64,000 bases of DNA, taken from contig CACRXP010000006.1 in assembly GCA_902702965.1 (NCBI GenBank), positions 1,150,758 to 1,214,757 on the forward strand. The letters are read 5' to 3'. This document shows positions 1 through 12,061 of this stretch, piece by piece. Made by a program: the position numbers and the translations under genes. This DNA is from Spirometra erinaceieuropaei (taxonomy: Eukaryota > Platyhelminthes > Cestoda > Diphyllobothriidea > Diphyllobothriidae). Within the stretch, counting starts at the first letter, position 1. The number at the start of each line of letters is the position of its first letter. The notes beneath the pieces are model-generated. The model was not told the DNA's origin. It did not search any database and saw only the letters and a list, made by a program, of their open reading frames with translations.

Positions 1-359
1 TGACTTTTTCAAGACGTTGGGTTGACGGATGGTGATCGTGGACGTTTTCGTTGAGATGACAGGAGTGTCCGTCTAGGTTTTGTCATGCGCATATTTGCCA
101 GTATTTGCAAGCTCTCAAAGGCCTAGCACAGTGATTTCAACGTATGCATGTAATTAGTCTCACATTAGCACAACATGATCGTAAGAAAGAATCAAGTGCA
201 GACTGGTCGCCGACATGCATAGGACTGATTTATTTGGACACCTGGAAACATATAAAAGATACGATAATTCGCGCATAGGGGAGTTTTAAATTAGGTCGAT
301 ATATTTGTAATGGTGCGGGCATACTAAACACCAATTATTTTGATTGAAGGCATCACTTA
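1..359. other. No recognisable feature
   Basis: AT-rich sequence with no coding pattern, RNA gene or repeat that I can match to anything else in the window. It ends at the TA dinucleotide that abuts the first foldback element. Confidence 0.5.
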
Positions 360-1414
360 CATTAGGTGGCCTAACTCATGAAATGTCAACCGAAATTCCG
401 AAATACGTTTTCGTTTCGAAAAGATTAATAAAGAAATGTCGTGAAACTGGTCAGCCTGCAACATACTTCTATAATATTTCAGTTACCTCAGGAAGCCGGC
501 TTTTGAAGGATCTTTCTTTCAGCTGCATGCAAAAACTACGCTTGGTAAAAAAATGACTACTTAGGTAGTATATATTTTCCGATTGGTTTTCGATACCCCT
601 AAATGACCAATTATATTGATGGAAAACATGCATAAAAATATTCACTTTTGCTCATTCGGCAGAAAACAACGTCTTCTTCTAATGTTATGCTCGAAGGAGG
701 GACATACTTCGGTTTTAAAAAGTTTCTAGCTGTGGGACTTTTAAATACCGTGAAATGACCATCCATAAATCATCAGGTCTTTGCATTTACCAATGTGGAT
801 CGTAAAGTTAACAATATGGATCAAATCAACTGTTTAATTTTATGAACCCTCTATGGCCCCCTTGATATCCGTAGAGAAATGTGTGGTTTTCCGTACGCGG
901 AAAATATACGGCTTGTAGTTTGCAAACCCTGAATACAAATGTTACGATGGAGCGTGTTCAAACTATTCGGGAATTAAGAACGTTTTTGAAAACCGAATTA
1001 TATCCTTCCATCGATTATGAGGTTGGAAGAAGACGTAATTTTCCACCGAATAAGCAAAAGTGGATGCTTTTATGCATGTTTCCCAGTAAATATAGTTGGA
1101 TATGTAGGAGCATCGAAAATAGATGAAAAAAAATTCATGCTACATATGTAGTCATTTTCTACAGAGTGCAGTTTTTGCATGCAGTCGGAAAGAAGTTTGT
1201 TCAAAAGCTGTCATCCTGAGGTAACTGAAATATTATAGAATTATGTTGCAGGCTGACTAGTTTTACAATCCTACTTAACTGATCTTTTCGAAACAAAAAC
1301 GCATTTCGGAATTTCGGTTGATTTACTTTGATGAGACCAAGATGGGTCTTTTATTATATTTCTTGGGATGCCTGTTTTTCAAAAATTATTATTTATGAGT
1401 TAGCCCACCGACTG
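360..1414. mobile_element. Foldback MITE, copy A (long terminal inverted repeats)
   Basis: Non-coding element made almost entirely of two inverted arms of roughly 450 bp. The left arm starts at 360 with CATTAGGTGG, next to a TA dinucleotide. The right arm ends at 1414 with CCACCGACTG, followed by TA. Both arms contain the family core (a stretch ending in GAAATGCG/GAAATACG, then TTTTCG..) and a TTAAGTAG-like block. The right arm is interrupted at about 1325-1394 by roughly 70 bp unrelated to the left arm. CAGT-like termini and flanking TA suggest, by inference, mobilisation by a Tc1/mariner-type transposase. The short ORFs inside are chance. Confidence 0.75.
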
Positions 1415-4400
1415 TAAGTTGGCTGAGTTTGCCAGTGTTCACCATTATTTGATTTTGAAACGTCAGGTGAACAGGTTTTCCCAGCAAAAATTCGAAAGCC
1501 TACCCTCTTATAACCTACCCTCTTAACTGTTTCGATTCCTGCTGCTTTAATATTTTATAAGCCTGGGTGACTGAACCTCACGTGACGGTTATGGGAATTT
1601 CGTCTGCACCCGGCGATGACAGGCTCAACGGAATTTAAATTGTTGATTCTAATGTTCTAACTGAATGCACCGGTCATTATATCTCCTGTTTTCTCATCGT
1701 CTGAAAACTGCTTTCATTCTTCTGGAAGCCGAAGTTGTTTAGTCGACAACATTAGTTTTGACGAATTTCTTCCCGCAGGTTTCTCTACCAGCTCCGGAGA
1801 TGATAAGTGCTTAGTTAGGAAAGGTGGCGTATACCACGCCTATCTGCCGCTTAACTTCAGAAGGCGAAATGGCCCAAAGCATGGTACGCAAGGCCCTTCC
1901 GCAGCATAAGTGTGGAGTTCGCTTTGATGAAGGTAAGGATTCATTGACGATTGTACTCATCCACAGCCACCTTCTTGTTGTATCTCGTCGGGTACCTTGC
2001 AAATCGTACCGGCGACGGTCGGTTTCTACGAAATCGTTTTCTACTGACTTCTTTCTGAAGGTCAAGATCAAACTTTATAAGCAGTTTGGGAGTCACAGAC
2101 CACAAACAAAAGGGAAAGGAAAAAAACTGCTGCTCCCAGCAGACATCGAATGAAAACGTATCCACGCTCTTTGCATAAGGTGGACAAAAGGCCTGTCAGA
2201 GACGAATGTAACATTATATCACCCGGAAAACTATTTGTGCATCATTAGTTTGCATTTGGATGTTTTTTTGATGCCTCAATAACAGCCGTCAGGCTCTTGA
2301 GAAAGAATACCTAAAAGGGCAATTGTCGCCATTTTCAAAATAATCGATTAGCACACGTATTTGTTTTAAATCAGACTTGCAGTTTTGCTTCTGTTCGGGG
2401 TCTCCAACTCGGACTTTTGTCCTTTTATCGGAGCTCTGTTAGTTTGGGGGAACGGGTGGGTAGACGCGACTCAAGCCTTCTTTATAAAAAACAATCTCAA
2501 GCGCAAGTTGTTTTTTGGCCCAACTCGCCGGTCGTGTATATGGAGGCTTTCGGAATCCAGCTATCCGATTCCCTGGAGATGAACAAAATATGATCTAATA
2601 AAGTGCATCTGCAAAAGGCATGCAAATACTGAAAGCAAAGGAAATGCTATGCACTCGCTAAGTAGTCCTCTATACGGGCCGCCGAAAGATACTCGTATAA
2701 GACCCCGCAAGGTGGAGCTGTTCTTGCCTAATGCTCTCCACAGGTTCTTCTCCCAAATCCCTCTCATCACTTTGTTATCTAAAGGTATATCCGGTCATAT
2801 TGATCAGGCATTCTTTTTTTCGCCTATTACCACCTATGCTGTTTCGGCTTAGGAGCACTCTTAGGTACTCCATCGCCAGCTTTCTCCTGCATCATTAGAT
2901 CCTATCTGTGTTTCCTAGTTTTTTGCCGGTAGACACTGTCTTTCAGCGTACTCACACACACATTCCTATCTGCAGTTGCATCTGCCTCGGTGTCTGCGGC
3001 AAGAGTAGCAGTAAGTCGGCAACGAAGACGTGATCAGTTCATGGCAGATAGCTACCGTTATTTTGCCTCCAACCCATGCCTACCTGGCAGGCCAATCGCA
3101 GACCTTCTCCTGCTCTCACATCTCTATTTGTCGTTTTCAACAAATGGATTATGCAGCAGAAGTCAACCGCCGGTAACCGTGCTCCGTTTGTTTGATCTAA
3201 ACTCGTACCTCCACAACACGTGGTAGGATACCTTTTACTGGACAGCCCTACTTTTTAGAAGTTTCCTAATAGACAACTAGTTTACCAGTGGATCCTTGGG
3301 ATCGGTGGATGAACAACAAGCTTCCACAAAATCACACGGTCTACTCCTGCCAAAATATTTGCATGTTTACACCAGTTTCCGTGTTTTAAGCTCATAAAGG
3401 TTAGGAGGCCTTCATAGGCGCGTTAAGCGTTTAAAAAGAATAAACTGACCAAGTAGTTTTATCTGCACAGACAAGGCAGAATTGAATGGCAGCTTGTCGG
3501 TCGGTTTGCCCTTTCTACTCACTCATATAGCATCCCCGAGGCTGAAGTATGTGAGATCTCGACCCTTGTTCTGCTGACTGTCAGACTGAAAGCTACGCAC
3601 TCTCGTCTTAGCGAGTTTATCGATAAACATCAAAGTTCAGTAGAAGTCGCATTGGCCGAGCCTACCTGGGTAGAGACTGAAGGAATAAGGAGTGTCGTTA
3701 GGTCACGGAGTTCTGTCAAGAGCCTTTGTGACAGCCAATTAATGACGAACAATGAACGGATTTAGGGTCCACGTTGACAGGATAAATTGGCTGGAATGCC
3801 TTATTTGACATCAGCACACATCTATGGCTCCATTAAAATGGTTCACTAAGGCCTACTGAGTCTTTGATGTGCATTCTCCTTAAAGTAATTAAAAAAGCAC
3901 ATTCGCAGGACCAAAAGGCAGATCTACCTGAAAAGCCGACATTTCGGCTAAACTGATACTCTATTGCATCAGCTGAACACTGCAACCATGGAATTATCGA
4001 TTAACGTCCTCCTGATCTGTGTTGGTGACCTCCGAGCTAATGATTTGTTGTTATATGCCAAACTACAAATTTTCTAAACACAAATGAAATGGTCTTTGTT
4101 GGTAGAAACTATTAAAATCAAAATAAAACGTTTTGGAGCGCTACTTCTTGTTCAGATTAAAGATCCTAGTGACCTAATTGGTCACTATGCCGACGAAGAT
4201 TTTTGTACAGTTGTCAGTTTTAGAACACATCGACCTGTCGTGTCTGCATTTTTCAGGAGTTTATATTTTCGCCGACTGAGAAATCTAGACTCTTCCGCTA
4301 TTGCAAGCACTAGATTGAACAGAAATTCGGAAGAGACTAAAGCAAAATAACTTTTCAGCAGTTACTTTTCCAAGCCTAATGCTCATTCAGCGTCAACACT

Positions 4401-6934
4401 TACGAAGCGTTACCTTCCTTGTGTACCTAAGCGGATTTTCCCGCATTTCGGTCCTTGGCAGATGTATTGCCTGTTCTCCGATTGGCTCCCAGGTGTAAAT
4501 GCGGTCTTTACTGGTTTCTGTCCAGTACGCAGAATCAGTCAACATTCTTAAGTCGCAGCTCATAGAGACGAATCAAAACTTGCGGCGAGTTTAAGAAGTA
4601 TAATCGACTTTTTGTTATCTTGGCAATAGCCAGCGCACGCTTGCGCGTTAAAGCGCTGGGGTCTTCTTTTTTTCTGACAATCCGACTGTCGCATGCGAGT
4701 GAGGAGTTATGTTCACTAGAGCTGGGATCGGCCACAGTGGTTTATAGAGCGAAACGGCTTCTTTACGTCTGCCACACTCGAACTGGTCCCCAGGCAGTAG
4801 GCAGGTTTTTATCCTTCTTGAGGATTTAGTATCTTATTTCGAGAAAAGGACGGAAAATGCGAACAGGTTCGGCTGAGGGAAAGCGGACCTGACTCGCGAG
4901 TTTTAAGCCCTAAGTGGAGATTAGAAGCTGGCACTGTGATTTATTTTCTGAGCTTAGGGTGCAGATTTCAAATAGGCTCTTGAGTAGAACCAGCACGAGT
5001 GACCATCAAGGACCCTGGAATGTTCATTATTGACCCATTCACCGGCAGCAATCAGTCATGCCCAGAACACACTCTGAGGTGAACACAACTCAGCAAGATA
5101 TTCTAAACCAGGAGCCTTCAAACAGTGTCTTTAACTGGACTATGGGCAATACAGAACTGCTGCTGGACTGAAGTGGGGCGTTTTGTTACTGAACCTTGTG
5201 TTATAAGTCAAAAGAACAAATGGCACAAAATATCGTGGACACGTCGGCCCACTGCACAAAAATACTTGGCGTGACACTGTTCTTTATGCACCTTGAGAAA
5301 GCGAAACTCTGAATCAGCAATAAATGCCATCTGATATGAACTCCAAAATTTCTAGTGATTATAAGTTTATAGTTCATAAGAGACTATTTGCACCAATAAT
5401 TACATTGTAAACATCCAACGCTCTCGCTCTATGCGACTTTAAATTGACCGATGGCTTAAGCGTATTATACAATTTTGATGTGTATATCTGTAGTACGCAG
5501 TTTTTTCATGAATTCCTGATACCTTTACTGCATTCCATCGGTTGAAAAGGGTTTGAAACATCTCCCATCTAGACATAAGTTCATTTGATCGAGTGAGGAA
5601 CGAACCGTTGGATTTATGGGCAGTTGCGTGCGAATGATCTAGTGCTATTTTGCATTACGAAGCACCTGCCTACAATCACAAAATAACAACAAGCCAAAGT
5701 TATCTTGATCTCTTGCTAATCATCATTGGCAAATTTTTGAAAAGTATGACTACATCGGTTTTCGCGTCAAAAACTCAACTCCACCATAATGATGCGTCTG
5801 TTTTTGCTTGCAGCAAGCATGCCGTTTAGAGATCTTTTCCATGGAGTGTTTGTTTACTTCAAAATAAAAGCGTCCTTTCTCTCTCTCCAGCTCCCCGTTC
5901 GCCTGCCCTCACGTCGGCCGCCTTCTTCATTTTCGAGACAGGCTGTAAACACCAAGAAGGCCCTGATTATTTTCTGTTATATTGAACTGGCATTCATGAG
6001 GTTTGTCATGTGCTGATAATTTGTAAGTAGTCTCTCTCTCTCTCTATTCTCCCTCCCCCTATGAAAAGGACTGTTTGGCATTCGAAGGAGAGCAGTAACT
6101 TTTATAAGTCGACAGAGAATATTGCGGTTCAAATTCTTATCTGCAGCAGCGAGGAATTTGGCACGGATGAATTCTACTGGCCTCTCGGTGACCCCCTGCT
6201 TCTCTGATGTCTTCCCGACTCATTTTATTGCAACTGAAGATAATACCAGCTTGGATTCCGCCTCGCTGCCAATTTTCTCAAAATTTGTCCGCCTGGACAC
6301 TGCCTAAATCCTGCCCTTCTTACGCACACTTTTAGGGATCTTAGTGCAGCGGTTCGCATGGAACTTTCCTGACTCCACCAGACATAAAATCGCGCACCAG
6401 ATCTTCACGTTCTGCAGGCAAGGGGGCCCTTGTCAGATTTTTAATGGCATCTACTCAAAGGCAGATAAAATTCTGGCCTTCGCAGTTTGCATGGAACACG
6501 ATGTGAACTGGGCTGGCAGCGTGTCGTGCCTTTTATCTTTGTGGCCGTTAGCTAGGCAGCCAAACTCCGCCTTCTCCCACAACCCTTCTCGCCTCCCTTC
6601 TCTAATCGACTGTTTATTTTAGGTTCTGCGCTGCGCTTTCGGATTGGCTAACAGCGAATAAACGGGACAATTCCAGGGGTGCCTATGAGATAGGATAGAA
6701 CATCTACCTGAACGCAGTGAGGTAAGAGGAGCTGTCAGTGAGAGGGTGGGAGTGCGGTCGACCAGGTTCAAGGAAAGCTGACACCTTACAGTGGTTGTAT
6801 CGAAACATTCGTCGGTGGGACAAGGCCTGAAGCGACGACTGGTGAAGGGGGATTTTTTATGAAGCAGGAGCGTTCGATCTAGAATCCTTGTAGACAGTCG
6901 CGTAGCTGCCAGTCATTAATTCAAAGACATGGGG
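1415..6934. other. Long stretch without recognisable genes
   Basis: Short open frames exist on both strands, but none shows a domain, a phase-matched exon chain or similarity to other parts of the window. Pyrimidine-rich runs with CT repeats lie at about 5876-5890 and 6031-6046. The 6122-6622 segment has two modest open frames (61 and 92 codons) with exon-like composition but no match I recognise, so they are not called. Confidence 0.4.
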
Positions 6935-7015
6935 CGCCGACAAAGACAAGGGAGACTGGAATGGTCGTGTCTGGCTTATTAGCCATCGCCAGTCAGTCAT
7001 ATCCTACCTCAGGTC
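6935..7015 (-). repeat. tRNA-SINE I fragment
   Basis: Minus-strand fragment of the SINE I body. It holds the reverse complement of the block containing TCCCTTGTCTTTGTCGG and the 'GACGGCTAATAAGCCAG' region seen in the copies at 39.1, 40.7, 53.5 and 63.9 kb. The tRNA-like promoter is missing. Confidence 0.65.
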
Positions 7016-7825
7016 TGGATGACCTGGAAAGCCTACAATCCCTCGGCTTTTATTAATCTTTTGCGCATTCTACCCTACGGGCTCTAAATTTTTGACAGGT
7101 TGCTGTTCTCAGAGTAGATGAATTGAATTTAAAAGCAGGCCTTCCGAAACCTAGTCAATCTGATTATGACTTGACCTCAGTCTTTGTAAGTTGCAACCGC
7201 AGAACGAATAATATGGAGGACAAGGGACAAATAAGCAGTAGTTTGCGATTTTCCAGCCGTCACCATTCCTCCCTGCTCTGGTTTGCGCCCCTATGTCCTG
7301 CCGACTGTGGCCGTCAGTATCCACAGTCCTCTGAAGACCGTGATTCGCTACTTTCGTTCCGATTACAACTTCAGGTGATTGCATGGCATCGAGCAGCCAG
7401 TGCTCCTAAGTTCCAATATGAGCGTCAAGGTGAAACAAGGCGTACTTAAGCCTCCTTGAAATGAAGGCTCATGGGCGGGGGCTCCTCCCGACGGAGCAAA
7501 AGTTGATGCATCAAATTCTAGGACGTTTGTTCCATATTCCAGGAAAAACTGGAGGTATGTTTGACGTGATGCTGGAATACATCCGACTGACGACATCCAG
7601 AAATAACGAAGCTAGTGTTTTTGTCTTTGGCAATATTCCGTCTTCGTTGCCCCTAAAACGGGCAACGTGGTAAATGCGGCGGACCAACACAGGGGGTTAG
7701 ACCAGATTCCGACTGGCGTTATCGGAAATTCGTAGACATTGGAGTACGGCAGCACGCCAGGCGGGGGTCCACAACGTATCGCTCCCCTTTCTTCTTGGTG
7801 TATGAAACCCTGATCAGTGTTCGTT
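7016..7825. other. No recognisable feature
   Basis: Overlapping short ORFs on both strands are mutual shadows. No domain or repeat match seen. Confidence 0.35.
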
Positions 7826-8095
7826 GGGAACGAAAGAGTGTGGTGGAGTGCCTAGGTGTGGGTTTCGGCCGTACCGGCCAGCTGCATCCTCTTCCGTTTC
7901 CGGTCGTTTTGACTATGCCTTGACATCAGACTCAGGTGCGGGAGGAGGAAGGAGTGTGGTAGATGCAGCGAAAGTCCACTACCATTGTAAACTAACTCAC
8001 GCACAAGTGGCCGTCCCTGCTCTCACCTAGCAGTGAAACACGCGGTGGACGTCGTCGGTAACGATGTTCGAATTGTCATTTCTTCTTGGTTACTG
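7826..8095 (+). mobile_element. 5' leader fragment of LINE family B
   Basis: Matches the leader found upstream of the family B endonuclease at 10.15-10.47 kb: a 'GGAGTGCCTAGGTGTGGG' block, then GAGTGTGGTAGATGCAGC, a '..CACT..AAACT' block, CCGTCCCTGCTC and GGTGGACGTCGTCGG. No coding part follows, so it is a truncated copy. The 68-codon ORF inside is not a gene. Confidence 0.6.
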
Positions 8096-8308
8096 ATCTT
8101 TCACTGCCATGCGACCACCAGTAAGATAAAACAAGTGGTCAAAATTAACATTCTGCAATTGTAAATTTTGCACTTTTACCCAGGTTAAGAAATATTGCAG
8201 CGGTAACGTTATCTGTTTATTATAATTTCTGTTTACTTTGTCATCTCTGTCCCATTAATGGCCATCCGGCTGCTAGTTCACCACAATTACGGTAGACCAC
8301 TGAGAAGG

Positions 8309-8331
8309 AATATATATATATATATATATAT
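8309..8331. repeat. (TA)n microsatellite
   Basis: About ten TA units. The repeat directly abuts the left arm of the inverted repeat that starts at 8331. Confidence 0.9.
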
Positions 8332-8686
8332 TCACTCAGGAATGGGCGCACACCGATCCATTGGCTTCCCAAAGCAAACAAGCTTCATATGGGTGATAGG
8401 GGTCACGAACAGGCAACCACCTATCAGGCCGAAGTCGGCCAAGCTATGATAGCAGAGGGGAGACAACAGAGTCTGGGGGTAGATTTATACAGCACTGTTT
8501 CGGGTTTGTTTGCCTTCATTCAGCCAATCATAACTCTGACCACCCCTCTCCCCCTCGCCATGCGCACCCGCATATCAGATCAACTTTCCATGTTTTATTT
8601 ACCTATCATGTTTTATCCCCCTAGGCCTATCCCTTGTTTGCTTCGGGAAGCCAATGGATCGGTGTGCGCCCATTCCTGAGTGAATA
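8331..8686. repeat. Inverted repeat with ~50-bp arms
   Basis: The arm at 8331-8381 (starting TTCACTCAGGAATGGGCG) is the near-perfect reverse complement of 8634-8685 (ending CCCATTCCTGAGTGAA). About 250 bp lies between them and includes a copy of repeat X. The left arm abuts (TA)n. It may be a small foldback transposon or an inverted duplication. No coding capacity. Confidence 0.8.
8455..8552 (+). repeat. Repeat X, plus copy
   Basis: Contains ACAGAGTCTGGGGGTAGA, CAGCACTGTTTCGGG and CATTCAGCCAATCATAA. It is shared with a plus copy at 40068-40192 and an inverted copy at 8757-8928. Family unknown, no coding sequence. Confidence 0.7.
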
Positions 8687-8756
8687 AATACCCGATCTGC
8701 AGCGACAGAGAATGACAGCTGGCAAGGCACTGATGAACTTCGGTTCCATAAAGTGC

Positions 8757-8928
8757 CTATGACCCATCTGGTAGACCCCAATGATGAACCAACTGCGCCA
8801 GGTCCGTCTGTGCGCATGTTTGTGTTTCTGGTCCCAGTTGCTGGTGGTCAGGGTTATGATTGGCTGAATGAAGACACAATAAGCCCGAAACGGTACTGTT
8901 TCAATCTACCCGCATTCTCTGTCGTCCC
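8757..8928 (-). repeat. Repeat X, inverted copy
   Basis: Reverse-strand counterpart of the block at 8455-8552. It extends further, through CAGTTGCTGGTGGTCAGG and CGTCTGTGCGCATGTTTG, which also occur at about 40150-40192. Together with the plus copy at 8455 it forms another inverted pair. Confidence 0.65.
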
Positions 8929-10149
8929 TCTTCGCTGCTATATATATATATGTGTGTGACTAAGTGAAACGTAGCTTTTTGATAAAAACAAACTCGAACA
9001 TAAACTCTGTCCATATTGCAGCCTAGGAGGGGTGATGGGGAGAACTGCAGGGAACTGCGCAGTTGAGTGACTTTGGAGCGAAAGATTTGCAAAGCGATAG
9101 CTTCCCCTATGGACACACGCAAATGCATTGCGTGGGCCTGATTTAGACTCGACCGGGCCATACTTACGGTCTTATGTGGGTGTGTGTGTTTGTGCGAGCA
9201 CATATAAACAGTCCGAGGGAGCAATGAAGGGGAGCACTCGAACCTTTGCAGTCTCCATTTAGCATTGCTTCACGGTTAATTGAACTTTTATATCCAGGTT
9301 TTTAATGTGTAAGGTGAGGGCTGATTAGTACTAATTTTCACCTAATATGCAGTGCCAGATGTTTGGGGCGCTCCAGATTACTTTGTGGGTAGCTCATTTT
9401 AGGGAACCGTTATGTCGACGACAACCCTACCGTGTTTTATTCCGAAAGCGTGAAGTGGGTAACATCAAAAGCCAAAAATGAGGACTAGATGCCACTCTTT
9501 GAATCTAAATTGAAAAGGGTGCATGCGGTCTGCCTTCAAGCGCTTTCTCCTTCAGTGTCAATGTCATTGTTTACATCACTACAGGGCAGTCAGTATCTGT
9601 GGCTTTCAAGACATCCTACGACTTCGCATATTACTCCGCTTTTTAAGTGCTGCTTTATTCTGTCAGTAGGTAGGCAGGCTGATTCTCGTTTTCTGACATC
9701 TCATGGTTGCCGTTCTGTAGAAATCGTCTTGGGTGTTGCAGGACGTTGTCGAAATCCGTGTTTCACATGTTAGTTAGAGCATTTAGAAGGAATGTGAACG
9801 CCTGTTTCGCCTACAGTGCATAATATGAATTTGCCGCAACGGTTATAACATAGCCGTTGGTTGCTTCGCCTCTGAAAATCGGCACAGTGGTAGACCTCTT
9901 TAGGTTCAAAAGGCTGAAACACAGGCGAAAACAGGCGAGTGACTTGTGTGTGTGTTGCTGCTCATGCAGTCCCGGAAGGATGCGGGACGGTAAACTGGTG
10001 GCAGCAGCTCTTCGTTCGTTTGTGTGTGTTTGTGTGTGTGTGTTGGGCTGCTGCTGTAGCCAGTTCCAATGTGTGCATGTGTTCGCGCTCATGTTAGCGC
10101 CTATGCGTGTACTAATGTGTGTGAACACTCCCACTGTGTGGGATCCGAG
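8929..10149. other. No recognisable gene; GT microsatellites
   Basis: AT repeats at 8939-8951, a GTGT run near 9177-9195 and a longer TG-rich run at about 10019-10043. ORFs through these runs (both strands at 9811-10153) are low complexity. Nothing else recognised. Confidence 0.5.
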
Positions 10150-11700
10150 CTAGGCGTTGGCGGCACGCCTAGGTGCGGCATCGGCCGTGTCAGCCTCCAA
10201 TGTCTGTTGTGTTGGTCAAAATCCTGGTTATTTGTTGTGTGGACCAGGGGGTGCGGAGTGGAGAGTCAAGGCGAGGATCCGTCCGAGCCATCCACTTGCG
10301 GCCTCCCTCGTCTCCGGTCTTCATGACTCTGTCTTGGCACCGGGCTGAGACAGGGAAGGAGGAGAGAGTGTAGTAGATGCGGTGCAAGTCCACTGGCACT
10401 ATAAACCCCTGCACAAGTCACCGTCCCTGCTCCCACCATCTGCTGTGGGGTACATGGTAGACATCATCGAATGCGACGGTCGTGGGTGCGTGCAGGAGAA
10501 ACAGATATGTGTGTTAACGGGCGGATTCCAACTGGGGTCCGAACGAGGAACCAACGTCGTCGCAGGGTTTCAACCCGCCTATCAGACACCCCTTGCGGAA
10601 ACAGTTACCCACTGGAATTGTATAAAATATTCTCCATTTCCAGCGGACGTTCTTTCAGAAATGTCACCAGTGATTTCAGAAGGGAATAGGAAAAACCGGG
10701 TTATCGGCTATAGGCAAAAGAATGAAATAAGTGCTTTCTTCCACGATGTAAGGAATGTAGGAGTGAAGGTTGGAAGGCTTTCAGTTGACGACACAAGTCA
10801 TACCTCACAGTCGGCGTTGCGTATGTGTGTGGAGTGGTCGACTGGAGGACTGTGTGTCAGGCTTAAGGACTCCTCCTTAGTATGGCCTCCATGGCATTCT
10901 CATGTTTGTGAGATACGAACAGCCCATGCCTTGTGGGAAAACCTGGTGTGCTGTGTGGAAGCTAGGTGGTGGAAGACATATCCCCGTGCCTCCCGGTGGG
11001 CTGCCATGGTGGCACAGCCTAATCTGGCAGTCTTAAATATCCGTTTCCTTCTAGACAGTTCGATGGCAAACCGCCCAGAAAGGAGGACTGTTCCGGTCAT
11101 CCGTGCATTGTCCCGCTACAAAGGGGACACTGCGGCTCTCAGTGAGCCAACTTCTCTGCACAGTGACAATTGGCACAGAAGGCTGTCGGACAGACCTTCT
11201 GCTGCATCTGACATCCCAAAGCTGAGCAGAGAAATGTCGGAGTCACCTTCACCATCTGATGCGATGCTGTGAGAAGGCTGTCCTGCCTGCCACCGTGCGT
11301 CAATGACCGCCTCATGACCATAAGGTTCCCCTCCGCGGGGATAATTTTGCCACCATCTCCGACATCCATGCCCCAACAATGACGTGAACAGCAAGTCTTG
11401 CGAAGATCAGCACGCCCTCCTAGCAACTATGCCGAAGACGGATAAACTGGTTGACCGTGGTGACATCAAAGCCCACGTCCACACAAGTTACGTTGTCTGA
11501 CAGGGAACCCTCGGTTGCCATGGGATCGGATGTCGCAAAAGCCAATGATCTTCACTCCATGCAGGCCTGCACAGAATACAATCTTTTCCTGACCAACACC
11601 TTCCCTCGTCTGATGCGGAAGAAGGTGACTTGGATGCGCCGTCGCTCGCGTCACTGGCATCCTAGTTCAGAGACGTGGCCAGCGTGACGTGCTCGTGACT
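10150..11700 (+). mobile_element. LINE family B, copy 1: leader plus decayed AP-endonuclease
   Basis: The non-coding leader (10150-10470) includes GGACCAGGGGGTGCGGAG, TGGTCAAAATCCTGG, GTAGATGCGGTGCAAGTC and CCGTCCCTGCTC. It is followed by the N-terminus of an AP-type endonuclease: LNIRFLLDSSMANRPERRT at about 11028-11085, then LSRYKGDTAALSEP, then frameshifted pieces up to 'FLTNTFPRLMRKK' near 11585-11630. In an intact enzyme this domain nicks target DNA for target-primed reverse transcription. The 296-codon open frame at 10382-11272 joins leader and endonuclease fortuitously. Frames are broken several times and no reverse transcriptase follows before the next leader at 11.88 kb, so the copy is dead. 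I recognise the family from flatworm RTE-like LINEs; the exact clade is uncertain. Confidence 0.7.
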
Positions 11701-11879
11701 AGGGCGGTGTGTGATGCCGACTAAAGATCTGTAACCGTCTCCTGCAGCCCTCGCAGCCGGGTGTGTGCTGACAGTTCTCTGGCACCTGGTTTTCTGCTGG
11801 TAGATGCACCTGCGCTCCAGTCGGGATTACAGGTCGTGTGTATGACTGCCCAGTCATCCTCGTCGTCTTTCCGACCCGT

Positions 11880-12061
11880 TGTGGTGTTGTTGGTGTGGAT
11901 TAAAATCCTGATCATGTGTTTGTTATGGACCAGGGAGTGTGGTAATACGCCTAGGTGCGGGTCCGCTCCCATTCACCTCCGGTTTTTTGACACCGATTTC
12001 AAGCGGAGAGGGGAAGAGAGTGTGGTAGATGCTGCGCAGGTACATATTCACTATAAACTTA
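11880..12061 (+). mobile_element. LINE family B, copy 2: leader, first half
   Basis: Leader blocks (TAAAATCCTGATCATG, GGACCAGGGAGTGTGG, GAGTGTGGTAGATGCTGC) run directly into foldback MITE B. The leader resumes at 13053 beyond the MITE with CACACAGTGGACATCGTCGG, so the MITE split this leader. Confidence 0.65.

Noticed and set aside
6122..6622. Two adjacent ORFs as exons of a small gene
   Set aside because: No recognisable domain, no phase-supported splice chain and no match elsewhere. Left unannotated.
10382..11272. 296-codon plus-strand ORF as a novel host gene
   Set aside because: The first two thirds lie in the LINE family B leader and unrelated sequence. The last part is a decayed AP-endonuclease start. 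The frame is open by chance.
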